A stretch of 64,000 nucleotides of DNA, from positions 1-64,000 of the forward strand of contig NZ_AJTQ01000125.1 of the NCBI RefSeq assembly GCF_000262345.1. The letters run 5' to 3'. Shown here one piece after another: positions 1 through 7,086 of this stretch. Below the pieces are notes generated by a model. The model had not been told where the DNA came from and ran no database searches. It saw nothing but the letters and a program-made list of their open reading frames with translations. The position numbers and the translations under genes were made by a program. The stretch's first letter is position 1; every line of letters begins with the position of its first letter. Source of the DNA: Streptomyces xiaopingdaonensis (GTDB lineage: Bacteria > Actinomycetota > Actinomycetes > Streptomycetales > Streptomycetaceae).

Positions 1-219
1 GGCGGCGAGATGGACGCGGTGCTGGGGTTCGTCCGCGCCGGGCTCGGCCTCGCCGTGGTCCCGGGGATGGTGGCGGAGCGCTCCGGGCTCAGGGCGACGA
101 AGTTCGCGGCGCCCGGGCTGCACCGCACGGTCTCCGTCGCGCACCGCAGCGACGTCTCCCCGCCGCGTGCGGCACGCGAGTTGCGGCGCATCCTCACCGA
201 GCACCTGGCCGCCGAGTAG
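1..219 (+). CDS. LysR-type transcriptional regulator, C-terminal fragment (5' end outside the window)
   Basis: The frame is open from the first base and ends at TAG 217-219. The encoded tail, with a run such as GFVRAGLGLAVVPGMVAE, matches the C-terminal effector-binding half of LysR-family regulators, where 'V.aGlGiallP' is typical. The DNA-binding N-terminus lies outside the window, so the target cannot be inferred. A short inverted repeat, AGGCTT/AAGCCT, follows at about 239-256 and may be its terminator. Confidence 0.75.
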   Translation, partial: GGEMDAVLGFVRAGLGLAVVPGMVAERSGLRATKFAAPGLHRTVSVAHRSDVSPPRAARELRRILTEHLAAE

Positions 220-387
220 CCGCTGCGGTTCCCGATCGGAGGCTTAACGGAAGCCTAAGCCTCCGCTTATCGCGACCGAAATGCCTTACATGGCAGGTCG
301 GTTGGGCGACCCGCGGCGGCGGCACCGGTTGTGCCGCTCGAGAACGCCGCCCTAGCGTGCAGCGCGTTCGAGAAGAACACGCACCCG

Positions 388-571
388 CCGGACGCCGAAT
401 CCTGCCCCCGGCGAGTGCGCCGCCCGACGTCCCCCACCGCAGGGCAGGGGCGGGGGAACCACCTTCGCCGTACGCCACCTGCTGCGGCTCGGGGTGAAGC
501 CGCGTTCCCCGACCACCGCGCGGCCGGGCGCTCTCCCGCCCGAACCCGACAGCTCACCCCGCAGGCGCCGG
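388..571 (+). ncRNA. c-di-AMP riboswitch (ydaO/yuaA class)
   Basis: The segment shows the ordered conserved blocks of the ydaO-yuaA riboswitch: GCCGAATCCTGCC near 394, GGCAGGGGCGGGGGAACCA near 444, CGGGGTGAAGCCG near 489, and GAACCCGACAGCTCACC followed by GCAGGCG near 542-567. The closing stem is visible: CCGG-a-CGCC (388-396) pairs with GGCG-CCGG (564-571). In actinobacteria this class sits upstream of cell-wall hydrolase genes and switches them off when c-di-AMP is high. Here it ends about 15 nt before an AGGAG-ATG signal (577-589) leading towards the LysM/M23 peptidase. Confidence 0.9.
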
Positions 572-678
572 AGACCAGGAGTTCCGATGGCCGTTGCGCC
601 GCCACGCGGTTCCGCCGCGCCTCCTCCCCGCCCGGCGTACGCGCCCACCTTTCCGTACGCCCCCGACGTACCGCTCGC

Positions 679-714
679 GTGCGCGGAGGCCCGTGCGCGG
701 AGGCCCGTGCGCGG
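679..714 (+). repeat. 14-bp tandem repeat (2.6 copies) at the 5' end of the M23 peptidase gene
   Basis: The 14-mer GTGCGCGGAGGCCC occurs at 679-692 and again at 693-706, followed by the first 8 bases of a third copy (707-714). Fourteen is not a multiple of three, so each extra copy shifts the reading frame. With one copy removed, the well-placed ATG at 587 reads directly into the signal peptide and LysM/M23 frame; with both copies present it does not. Confidence 0.9.
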
Positions 715-1395
715 CACCGCGCCCCCCGGGAGAGCCGTACGCGCCGACTCGTCACCCGGGCTTCGGCGGCCGGGGCCACTCTCGCGCTGCCGTTCGTCGG
801 CGCCTCGGTGGCCGACGCCGGCTCGGTGGACGGGAGTTCGTACACCGTCGAGTCGGGGGACACGCTCTCCACGATCGCCGAGGAGCAGGGCGTCGAGGGC
901 GGCTGGAAGGAGCTCTACGCCGCCAACGGGTCGGCGATCGGCTCGGACCCCGACCTCCTGCGTCCGGGGCAGCAGCTCACGCTCCGCGCGGAGCAGGCGG
1001 TCCGCCCGGTCGGCGGCGGTACCAGGACCGCCGAGTACCAGGCGTCGGGCGCCAACTGGTCGCAGGGACACACCGGCACGGACATCGCCGTGCCCGTCGG
1101 CACCTCGGTCTCGGCTGCCGTGGACGGCACCGTGCACCGTGCGGGCCGGGACGACGCCTTCGGCTACGAGGTCGTCGTCGAGCACGCCGACGGGAAGTAC
1201 TCGCACTACGCGCACCTGTCCGAGACCAAGGTGGAGAAGGGCCAGCGGGTCGCCGCGGGAGACCGCGTCGCCCTCTCCGGCTCGACGGGCAACACCACAG
1301 GACCGCATCTCCACTTCGAGGTGCGTACGACCCCCGAGTACGGGTCGGCGATCGACCCCGCCGAGTGGCTCGCGGGGTACGGCGTGAGGCTCTGA
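679..1395 (+). CDS. LysM and M23 domain secreted peptidoglycan endopeptidase (5' end disrupted or start uncertain)
   Basis: Predicted secreted cell-wall hydrolase. A signal-peptide-like hydrophobic stretch (ASAAGATLALPFVGASVADA) is followed by a LysM domain (SYTVESGDTLSTIAEE.. to ..LRPGQQLTL) and a C-terminal M23 lysostaphin-like domain with metal-binding motifs HTGTD and HLHFEV. A good ribosome site (AGGAG at 577-581) precedes ATG 587, but that ATG is in a different frame from the domains. The first in-frame start is GTG 679, inside the 14-bp tandem repeat and without a Shine-Dalgarno. Either the gene is frameshifted by the duplication or translation starts at GTG 679, giving 238 aa. The c-di-AMP riboswitch upstream implies control by that nucleotide. 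The domain assignment is firm; the start is not. Confidence 0.75.
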   Translation: MRGGPCAEARARHRAPRESRTRRLVTRASAAGATLALPFVGASVADAGSVDGSSYTVESGDTLSTIAEEQGVEGGWKELYAANGSAIGSDPDLLRPGQQLTLRAEQAVRPVGGGTRTAEYQASGANWSQGHTGTDIAVPVGTSVSAAVDGTVHRAGRDDAFGYEVVVEHADGKYSHYAHLSETKVEKGQRVAAGDRVALSGSTGNTTGPHLHFEVRTTPEYGSAIDPAEWLAGYGVRL

Positions 1396-1450
1396 CGTGT
1401 GCGGGGTGCGGCGGCACCCCGCGCCTGTCCTCGACTCCCACGCCGTGAAG

Positions 1451-1478
1451 AAGGGGGCGGCCCGCGGGCCGCCCTCTT
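1451..1478 (+). terminator. Hairpin after the M23 peptidase
   Basis: GGGCGGCC at 1455-1462 and its complement by 1474 form a GC-rich stem closed by CGCG, followed by CTCTTCG. It lies about 60 nt downstream of the peptidase stop, a suitable place for an intrinsic terminator, although there is no long T run, as is usual in Streptomyces. Confidence 0.5.
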
Positions 1479-1506
1479 CGTCGTGCCGTTCCCTCAACGG
1501 CCTTTC

Positions 1507-1552
1507 GCGCAAGGAAAATTGCGCAAGAAGGTTTGTGCAAATCGAGTTGCAC
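1507..1552. promoter_or_regulatory. Two 6-6-6 inverted repeats, likely ArsR-family operator
   Basis: GCGCAA-N6-TTGCGC (1507-1524) and GTGCAA-N6-TTGCAC (1535-1552) have the same architecture and are 28 bp apart centre to centre. Between them also lie the palindrome TTGCGCAA (1519-1526) and the near-palindrome TTGTGCAA (1533-1540). The second repeat ends 16 nt before the ATG of the ArsR-type regulator. This geometry suggests autoregulation of the regulator-MFS operon. Confidence 0.6.
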
Positions 1553-1568
1553 GCCTAGGGTCTGCACC

Positions 1569-2246
1569 ATGCCCTCCGCACCGCAGCAGCCGCCGGCCGC
1601 GAACTCGGGGCCGTCCGAGCCCGCGGCGGAAGAGCCCTCCGGCATACCGACGCCCCCGGGCGAGACCGCGCCGAAGCCGCGCATCACCGACCTCGACGCG
1701 TTGAAGGTCTTCACCCACCCGCTGCGCATCGAACTCTTCCGACTCCTCACCGCCGTCGGCCCCGCCACCGCCTCGCACCTCGCCGAGCAGGTCGACGAGG
1801 CCGTCTCGCTCGTCAGCTACCACCTGCGGAAGATGGCGGCACACGGTTTCCTCGCCGAGGCGCGGGGCGGCACGGGGGACGCGCGCGAGCGGTGGTGGCA
1901 GGTGTCGCCCGACGAGCAGTTCGCCTTCCGCAGCAGCGACTTCGACGGCGCCCCCGAAGGCGCGGCCGTGGTCCAGCAGGTGGTGCGCCGCCTGGTCGAG
2001 ACGCGCACGCGCCGGTACGCCGAGTACCTCGACACGGCGGCGAGCTGGCCGCGCGAGTGGCGCGACGCGGCCTTCTCGGCCGAGTACCTCGCCTACCTCA
2101 CCACGGACGAACTCGGCGCGTACGCCGCGGAGTTGCAGGAGGTGGCCGAGCGCTGGGGCGAGCACGGCAAGTCGGCGGCCGAGGCCGGGGACGCACGGCG
2201 CGAGCACGTCTCCGTCCACCTCTACGGCTTCCCCTTCCGCCCGTGA
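1569..2246 (+). CDS. ArsR-family winged-helix transcriptional regulator
   Basis: The protein has 225 aa. After a Pro-rich leader of about 40 residues it shows an ArsR-like winged HTH (DALKVFTHPLRIELFRLL ... TASHLAEQ ... SLVSYHLRKMAAHGFL), followed by a C-terminal helical region that may bind a ligand. ATG 1569 is preceded by AGGG at 1557-1560; a TTG at 1533 is also in frame but overlaps the operator. The stop codon overlaps the start of the MFS transporter (GTGA, 2243-2246), so the two are co-translated. It probably represses the transporter through the symmetrical repeats just upstream. The ligand is unknown. Confidence 0.85.
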   Translation: MPSAPQQPPAANSGPSEPAAEEPSGIPTPPGETAPKPRITDLDALKVFTHPLRIELFRLLTAVGPATASHLAEQVDEAVSLVSYHLRKMAAHGFLAEARGGTGDARERWWQVSPDEQFAFRSSDFDGAPEGAAVVQQVVRRLVETRTRRYAEYLDTAASWPREWRDAAFSAEYLAYLTTDELGAYAAELQEVAERWGEHGKSAAEAGDARREHVSVHLYGFPFRP

Positions 2247-3514
2247 CGGCCACGGAGACCCCGCGCGCCCAGCCGCCCGCGCCGCGCCCCGCCTACCGCG
2301 ACGCCAACGTGCTGCGGTGGCTCGCCGCCTACGCCGCCTCGATGATCGGCGACGGCATCTACTTCCTCGCGCTCGGCTGGGCCGCGCGGGAGGCTGCGGG
2401 CCCTGCGCAGGTCGGCCTCGTGATGGCGGTCGGTGCGGTGCCGCGTGCGGTGCTGATGCTCGGGGGAGGGGTGATCGCCGACCGGTTCGGGCCGCGGCGG
2501 GTCGCGCTCGGGGGCGACGCGGTGCGGTGCACGGTGATCCTCGGGGTCGCGGCGGCGCTTGTCGTGGGGTCGCCAGGGCTGTGGGTGCTCGTCGTCGCCG
2601 CGCTCGTCTTCGGCGCCGTCGACGCCGTCTTCATGCCGGCCGTCGGAGCGCTGCCGCCGCGCCTCACCGACCGGAGCCAGCTCGCGCGGCTCCAGGGCAT
2701 GGCCCAACTCGCCGTCCGTGCGGGGAACATCACGGGGCCGCCGCTCGCCGGGCTCGCGATGGGGTTCGGGGGCCCGGCGAGCGCCTTCGGCCTCGCCGGC
2801 GGCCTCTTCGCCGTTTCGCTCGCGCTGCTCCTCACCGTCCGGCTCGCGCCGCTCCCCGCCGATACGGAGCCGACCGGGCACGCAGACCCGGCACCGGGGC
2901 GCAAAGGTGCCCTGCGGGACCTCGGGGACGGGCTGCGCTACGTCGTGCGGCATCCGCTGATCGGCCGCATCGTCCTCGCGGGGACGGTCTGCGAACTCAC
3001 GATAGCGGGACCCATGAACGTCGGCGTCGTCCTCCTCGCAGCCGAGCGGGGGTGGGGCGCAGGCGGCACGGCGTGGCTCGTCGGGGCCTTCGGCGTCGGG
3101 GCGGCGGGTGCGGCGCTGGTGCTGGCGGTGGCGGGCCGTGTGCCGCGTACCGGTGCCGTGATGCTCCTGGGGATGGTGCTCGCCGTCGCGGCGGTCGCCG
3201 GTATCGGCCTCGCGCCGGGGCTGGGTTGGGCCGTCGGGGCGGCCGGATGCGCCGGGCTCGCGGGCGGTACGTGGGGCGGTCTGGGGCGTGCACTGGTGCA
3301 GACCGAGACGGCGCCCGCGATGCTCGGGCGCGTCTCCTCCGTGCAGCTCCTCGGCGCCATCGGCGTCGCGCCGCTGAGCTATCCCGTCTTCGGGCTCGCC
3401 GCCGGCGTATGGGGTGCGGGGCCCGTCTTCGCGGCGTGCGCGTGCTTCAGCCTCGTCGGCGTGGTGATCGCCGGGGCCTCGTCCCGGGTACGGAGAAGCG
3501 AACTCGCGCTCTGA
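2243..3514 (+). CDS. Major facilitator superfamily transporter (probable efflux)
   Basis: This 423-aa integral membrane protein has about 12 hydrophobic segments. The N-terminal part reads ANVLRWLAAYAASMIGDGIYFLALGW, and GGVIADRFGPRRVAL is the typical MFS loop 2-3 motif (G.laDr.GrR). It resembles the NreB/Bcr-like drug or metal exporters commonly paired with ArsR-type regulators. GTG 2243 overlaps the regulator's stop. It converges with the lipoprotein gene, leaving 34 bp between them. The substrate cannot be told from sequence. Confidence 0.85.
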   Translation: MTATETPRAQPPAPRPAYRDANVLRWLAAYAASMIGDGIYFLALGWAAREAAGPAQVGLVMAVGAVPRAVLMLGGGVIADRFGPRRVALGGDAVRCTVILGVAAALVVGSPGLWVLVVAALVFGAVDAVFMPAVGALPPRLTDRSQLARLQGMAQLAVRAGNITGPPLAGLAMGFGGPASAFGLAGGLFAVSLALLLTVRLAPLPADTEPTGHADPAPGRKGALRDLGDGLRYVVRHPLIGRIVLAGTVCELTIAGPMNVGVVLLAAERGWGAGGTAWLVGAFGVGAAGAALVLAVAGRVPRTGAVMLLGMVLAVAAVAGIGLAPGLGWAVGAAGCAGLAGGTWGGLGRALVQTETAPAMLGRVSSVQLLGAIGVAPLSYPVFGLAAGVWGAGPVFAACACFSLVGVVIAGASSRVRRSELAL

Positions 3515-3548
3515 GCCGCCTACGCACCCAAACGGCCGCCGTACGCGG

Positions 3549-4862
3549 TCACTTGCTGCAGATGCCCCGCATCCACGGTTCCCCGGCCGCGAGTTGGCCG
3601 CTCCGTACGAGCTTGCCGCGCTCCGCGTCCTGCACCGCCTGGATCGACTTCAGGCGGGGCGCCACCCGGGGGGAGTCGAGGAAGAGCAGCACGGACTCGT
3701 AGAACGCGTCGCGCACCGCGGGCGGCATCACGTCGGAGGCGTCGAGGCAGCGCTCCGTGCCCGGGTCCGTCAACTGCCGGGAGATCCGGCGGGACACGGT
3801 GTCGTGCATCCGACTCCCGTCGGCGGCCGCGGAGTTGGCGGAGAAGTACGGGATCTCGCCCGACCACTTCCGCTGCCCGTCCGCCGACGCGAGGAACCGC
3901 AGCAGCCGGCGGGCGTCCCCGGTGTCCCTGCCGCCCTTGAAGAGCGCGGCGAAGTCGGCGCTCACCTCGCGCCGCCCGCGGTCGCCGTCGTAGGGGCCGC
4001 CGGGCAGGAAGGCGGACGACGGGCTGAACCGCGCCTCACCGTGGCTCTCGCCGTAGTAGTGCCGCATGAACGTGCCCTGGTGCTCCAGCGCGCACCGCGG
4101 CTCGTCCGCGGCGCCGCGTACCGCGCGCCTCCGCGACCCGCCGTCCACGTCCGGCTCGGGGGCGTCGGGAGGGGAGAAGAGGAGGCCGTCGCGGCCCGTC
4201 GCCGCGCGGTAGTCGGTGAGCAGGGCGCGGCGCGCCTCCGTGCGGTCCTGCCGCAGCAACTCCCCCCACAGTTCCCAGGAGTTGCGGATGCGCGGATCGG
4301 TCCACGGGAGCACGCCGCTCGCCCACTTCTCGTAGACGCCGCGCCCGTACCGCTGCAGCACGAGGTCCTCGATCCAGTCGCTACCCGGCCAGCCGGAGAC
4401 CCCGTCGTCGCGCATCCCCAGGCACAAGTGGTCCAACTGCGAGCCGTCGGGGACGCGTTCGCCCGCGCGATGCCAGACGATGCTCTTCATGTCCGCCTTC
4501 ACCGGCACCCAGTGGAGCCCCCGCGCACCGCCGGCGCGTGGCTGCCACGGCGTGCCGGGGCCGTACTCGCCGGGCTCGTAGAGGCCGTCGATCGGCTCCA
4601 ACTGGCCCTGGCGCGCGTAGTCCGCGAGTTCGCCCGGGCTCGCCATGACGGCGATGTCGGGCGGGTCGCCCGACTGCACCTGGGAGAGGAGGACCTCCCG
4701 CAGCACGGCCGTGCCCTGGTACTCGTACGGCACCCCCGAGCTGTCGAGAAGGTCGCGGAAGGCCCGTTCCTCCGCGCCGGTCCACGGCCCGAGGACCATC
4801 ACGGGCCGGTCCTGCTCACCGAGTTCGGTGCGGCCGCACGCGGTGGCGCCGACGGTCAGCAC
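3549..4862 (-). CDS. Extracellular solute-binding lipoprotein (ABC sugar-type) with defective or unclear 5' end
   Basis: The protein reads as a family 1 solute-binding protein: lipobox VGATACG near the N-terminus, a ligand-binding core (..GDPPDIAVMASPGELADYARQGQLEPID..) and a C-terminal half with Trp/Tyr-rich binding residues; about 437 aa from GTG 4862. The codons before GTG 4862 encode a proper hydrophobic signal segment (PPALLAALLLVLTV), yet no ATG, GTG or TTG occurs in that frame before an in-frame TGA about 60 nt upstream. The start is therefore either the internal GTG, which would leave a signal peptide of only 8 residues, or has been lost by a small indel near 4885-4905. No permease or ATPase genes are adjacent. 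Confidence 0.7.
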   Translation of the reverse strand: MLTVGATACGRTELGEQDRPVMVLGPWTGAEERAFRDLLDSSGVPYEYQGTAVLREVLLSQVQSGDPPDIAVMASPGELADYARQGQLEPIDGLYEPGEYGPGTPWQPRAGGARGLHWVPVKADMKSIVWHRAGERVPDGSQLDHLCLGMRDDGVSGWPGSDWIEDLVLQRYGRGVYEKWASGVLPWTDPRIRNSWELWGELLRQDRTEARRALLTDYRAATGRDGLLFSPPDAPEPDVDGGSRRRAVRGAADEPRCALEHQGTFMRHYYGESHGEARFSPSSAFLPGGPYDGDRGRREVSADFAALFKGGRDTGDARRLLRFLASADGQRKWSGEIPYFSANSAAADGSRMHDTVSRRISRQLTDPGTERCLDASDVMPPAVRDAFYESVLLFLDSPRVAPRLKSIQAVQDAERGKLVRSGQLAAGEPWMRGICSK

Positions 4863-4907
4863 CAGCAGCAGCGCGGCGAGGAGCGCGGGGGGCGTTTTCG
4901 CGTATCC

Positions 4908-4940
4908 GCAGGGCCCCGGCGCTCACCGCCGGGGCCCTGC
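4908..4940 (-). terminator. Strong hairpin terminator downstream of the methyltransferase gene
   Basis: GCAGGGCCCCGGCG (4908-4921) and its perfect 14-bp complement (4927-4940) flank a 5-nt loop. It lies 45 nt beyond the stop of the isoaspartate methyltransferase gene on the same strand and 46 nt before the lipoprotein's first usable codon. It therefore marks the end of the accessory operon. Confidence 0.75.
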
Positions 4941-4984
4941 TGTTCGCCTCATTCCGCACGGGGGCACCGGAACGTGCCGGAGCC

Positions 4985-6169
4985 TTACGGCGCCCGCACG
5001 GGTACCAAGTCGTCCGGACTGTCCAGCCACACGCGTTGGCCGTGCGGCGTGACCGTCAGGCCGTACCGTTCGAACCGTGGCTCGCCCTTCTCTCGCCACC
5101 AGGACATGACGGCCTCGGCCTCGGTCCACAGATGACGCGGCCCGTATTCGGCGACCTCGAACTCGGTACGCCCGGGTTCGTAGTCGACCGTAGCCCACGA
5201 CGTGCAGCCCATGTCGAGCAGCCACAGCCGATACGCGCCGGCCTTGCCCCACTCGACGCGACAGAACATGTCCGGCACCTGCACGCCGAGCGTGAACATG
5301 TGGTGCCAGGCGCCCATGTCGTCCGGCGAGAGGGCCGTCGTGCGCCGCGACGCGGTGCTCGGCCAGTTCGAGGCGTCCGGAAACGTGTCCGTCGGCGGGA
5401 ACGTGTCGCGCTGATCGCGCAGACGCATGAACGCGGAGGACATCACGAACCGGCCCATGGCGACGCCGCCCTCGCCGACCCTCAGCCGCGCGACTCCCTG
5501 CCCGCCGTAGGGCGGGCCCCAGGGGGCGACGACGACGGCCCCTTCCGCGGCCTGCTCGATCCAGTCGTACGGCACGGTGGAGATCCCGCACGTGGCGACG
5601 ACGCGGTCGTACGGGGCGCCGTCCGGGTAGCCGTGTGCGCCGTCGCCGACGACGGACAACGGGTTGAGGTCGACCGCGGCGAGGCGGCGCCGGGCTTCCT
5701 CGGCGACGGACGGATCAACCTCGACCGTCACGACGTTGTCCGGTCCGAGCCGGTGCGACAGCAGAGCCGCATTCCAGCCCGTGCCGGTCCCGATTTCCAA
5801 CACCCGGTTTCCGCGCTCGACGCTCAGGGCGCCGAGCATGGAAAACACCATCTTGGGCATGGAGTTGGACGAGGTCGGGGCCCGGCCCTTGTCCGTGCCC
5901 GTGTGCGCGCCGTCGTCCCATTGCGTCGTGAGCGGAACGTCGCTGTAGACCTTCTCCCACCACCGCGCCGGGTCCGTGTTCCGGTCGATCACCTCGCCCT
6001 GACGGTTGCCGCCCGCCGTCCCCGGCCACAGCCGGTCGGGCACGAACGCGTCACGCGGCACCGCCTTGAATGCGGGAACCCAATCCGACGTGAGTGCACC
6101 CTTTTCCAGCAGCACGGAGGCCAGCCCTCCCGGGCCGGCCTCCTTCGTGCTGGGAGTTTCAGCGGTCAC
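4985..6169 (-). CDS. Protein-L-isoaspartate O-methyltransferase homologue with C-terminal extension (putative imiditide-type RiPP maturase)
   Basis: The protein has 394 aa, almost twice the length of housekeeping PIMT. The N-terminal half is a SAM methyltransferase: substrate-loop motif SNSMPKM (101-107), SAM motif I VLEIGTGTGWNA (123-134) and motif II-like GDGAHGYPDGAPYD (175-188). Residues from about 230 to 394 form an extension not found in repair PIMTs but typical of PIMT homologues in RiPP clusters, which methylate Asp in a precursor so that it collapses to aspartimide. GTG 6169 follows directly on the TAA of the upstream 46-codon gene, so the two are coupled. No lanthionine synthetase or ATP-grasp ligase is nearby, which favours an imiditide-like role over a tailoring role. 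The enzyme class is firm; the RiPP role is inferred. Confidence 0.85.
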   Translation of the reverse strand: MTAETPSTKEAGPGGLASVLLEKGALTSDWVPAFKAVPRDAFVPDRLWPGTAGGNRQGEVIDRNTDPARWWEKVYSDVPLTTQWDDGAHTGTDKGRAPTSSNSMPKMVFSMLGALSVERGNRVLEIGTGTGWNAALLSHRLGPDNVVTVEVDPSVAEEARRRLAAVDLNPLSVVGDGAHGYPDGAPYDRVVATCGISTVPYDWIEQAAEGAVVVAPWGPPYGGQGVARLRVGEGGVAMGRFVMSSAFMRLRDQRDTFPPTDTFPDASNWPSTASRRTTALSPDDMGAWHHMFTLGVQVPDMFCRVEWGKAGAYRLWLLDMGCTSWATVDYEPGRTEFEVAEYGPRHLWTEAEAVMSWWREKGEPRFERYGLTVTPHGQRVWLDSPDDLVPVRAP

Positions 6170-6310
6170 TTACTCGCCGTCCGCCGGACCCTGGCCGTCC
6201 GAGGTGTTGCCGCCCTCGTCGGAGCCGCCGCCCCCGTGCTTGTTGCCGGAGTCGCTGTCATCCTGCGGATTTCCGCCATCGGCCCGCGTCATCCACGGAA
6301 ATGCGTCCAC
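6170..6310 (-). CDS. 46-residue Asp/Gly-rich peptide, putative precursor of the isoaspartate methyltransferase
   Basis: GTG 6310 is preceded by a near-perfect ribosome site (AGGAGG, 7 nt spacing), and the stop TAA abuts the methyltransferase start. The peptide starts MDAFPWMTRADGG and continues as a hydrophilic, probably unfolded chain with 12 Gly and 8 Asp but no Cys. It has three Asp-Gly dipeptides (residues 11-12, 38-39, 44-45), the chemically preferred sites for aspartimide formation, plus a GGGG run at 26-29. Small size, strong translation signal, coupling to a PIMT-like enzyme and Asp-Gly content fit a RiPP precursor. The exact core and any leader cleavage site are not evident. Confidence 0.75.
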   Translation of the reverse strand: MDAFPWMTRADGGNPQDDSDSGNKHGGGGSDEGGNTSDGQGPADGE

Positions 6311-6578
6311 TGGGTACCTCCTGATCGGTGGTGCTCGGGTGGTGGTTCCGAAATCCGCCTCGACCGGGCGATGAACCATCGGGCGCGGTCGAGGCGGAGC
6401 CTACGCGGGCGCTGATGAGCAGGCGCCCGATTCGCAGCGGGACACCGGGCACGCACAGTGCCCGCCGCGAGGGTCGGTGTGGGGTGGGCTGTTGCTCCGG
6501 CACGGGGCAGCCGGTCCGCAGTCGAGCGCGCTCGGCCTCGGCCCGATGGAGCTGTTCAACCCGGAAGATGCACCAGTG

Positions 6579-6719
6579 TCAGGCGCGGAACACGACGGTG
6601 ACGCCGTGCGCCTCCACCGTCCCCGGGCGCGCCACGGGCAGGTTCGTACGCTCGCAGCGATGGCAGGAGTCGCGACGGAAGTCGAACCGTGCCCACAGTG
6701 CCAGCGGCCTTACTCCCAC
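6579..6719 (-). CDS. Small CxxC protein of unknown function
   Basis: The frame encodes 46 aa from GTG 6719, which overlaps the stop of the upstream gene. The composition is basic and aromatic, with a single CHRC pair (DSCHRCER) that could bind metal, and a C-terminal part VARPGTVEAHGVTVVFRA. It looks like the last gene of the sub-operon beginning at 7578. The family is not recognised. Tight overlap on the same strand supports it as a real gene. Confidence 0.55.
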   Translation of the reverse strand: MGVRPLALWARFDFRRDSCHRCERTNLPVARPGTVEAHGVTVVFRA

Positions 6720-7075
6720 GGCGCACCCCCGCGTGCGCCGCAGGGCAAGGGGGCGCCGCCCACCAGGGGCAGGAAGTCGACCGGCCGAGCTGTCCACGCG
6801 AACCGTGCCTCGCCGCACGAGACGGCGAACTCGAACGGCTCGCCGCGGGCGAGGTCGGCCTCGGCCTCGCGCGGGTCCGAGCCGAGCCAGTCGAAGACGT
6901 ACGCCGAGGCCGGGTCTTCGAGGGCTGACGCGATGATGGCGAGGCCGACGCGCGCCCAACGGAGCGCGTTCGATGGCGCAGCGACCGGGCACGCTTGTAT
7001 GCGGCGCGGTGCGGGCGAGCTCGGATCGGACACCCACCACTCACACCAGTACCCGGCGGTGACCTTCCCCAGCAT
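6710..7075 (-). CDS. Conserved-looking hypothetical protein (121 aa)
   Basis: The translation begins MLGKVTAGYWCEWWVSDP and contains a regular mix of helix-forming and aromatic residues (ALRWARVGLAIIASALEDPASAYVFDWLG), with Streptomyces-like codon use. GTG 7093, overlapping the previous stop, is an alternative start. The gene lies between the resolvase-like gene and the CxxC protein on the same strand. No domain is recognised. Confidence 0.6.
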   Translation of the reverse strand: MLGKVTAGYWCEWWVSDPSSPAPRRIQACPVAAPSNALRWARVGLAIIASALEDPASAYVFDWLGSDPREAEADLARGEPFEFAVSCGEARFAWTARPVDFLPLVGGAPLPCGARGGAPWE

Positions 7076-7086
7076 GGTCGACGCCG

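Noticed and set aside
587-1387. Reading the whole ATG 587 frame as the gene product
   Set aside because: This frame stays open to 1387 but encodes Arg/Ser/Pro-rich sequence with no domain, whereas LysM and M23 motifs lie in the other frame.
4985-6310. Assignment of the peptide/methyltransferase pair to the FxLD lanthipeptide group
   Set aside because: The peptide lacks an FxLD motif and any Cys, and no lanthionine-forming enzyme is present.
6258-6503. Possible 81-residue protein on the minus strand overlapping the start of the 46-residue peptide gene
   Set aside because: Arg/Ser/Gly/Pro-rich composition without domain; it overlaps the strong AGGAGG site and start of the peptide gene, so it is more likely a shadow. 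Not excluded completely.
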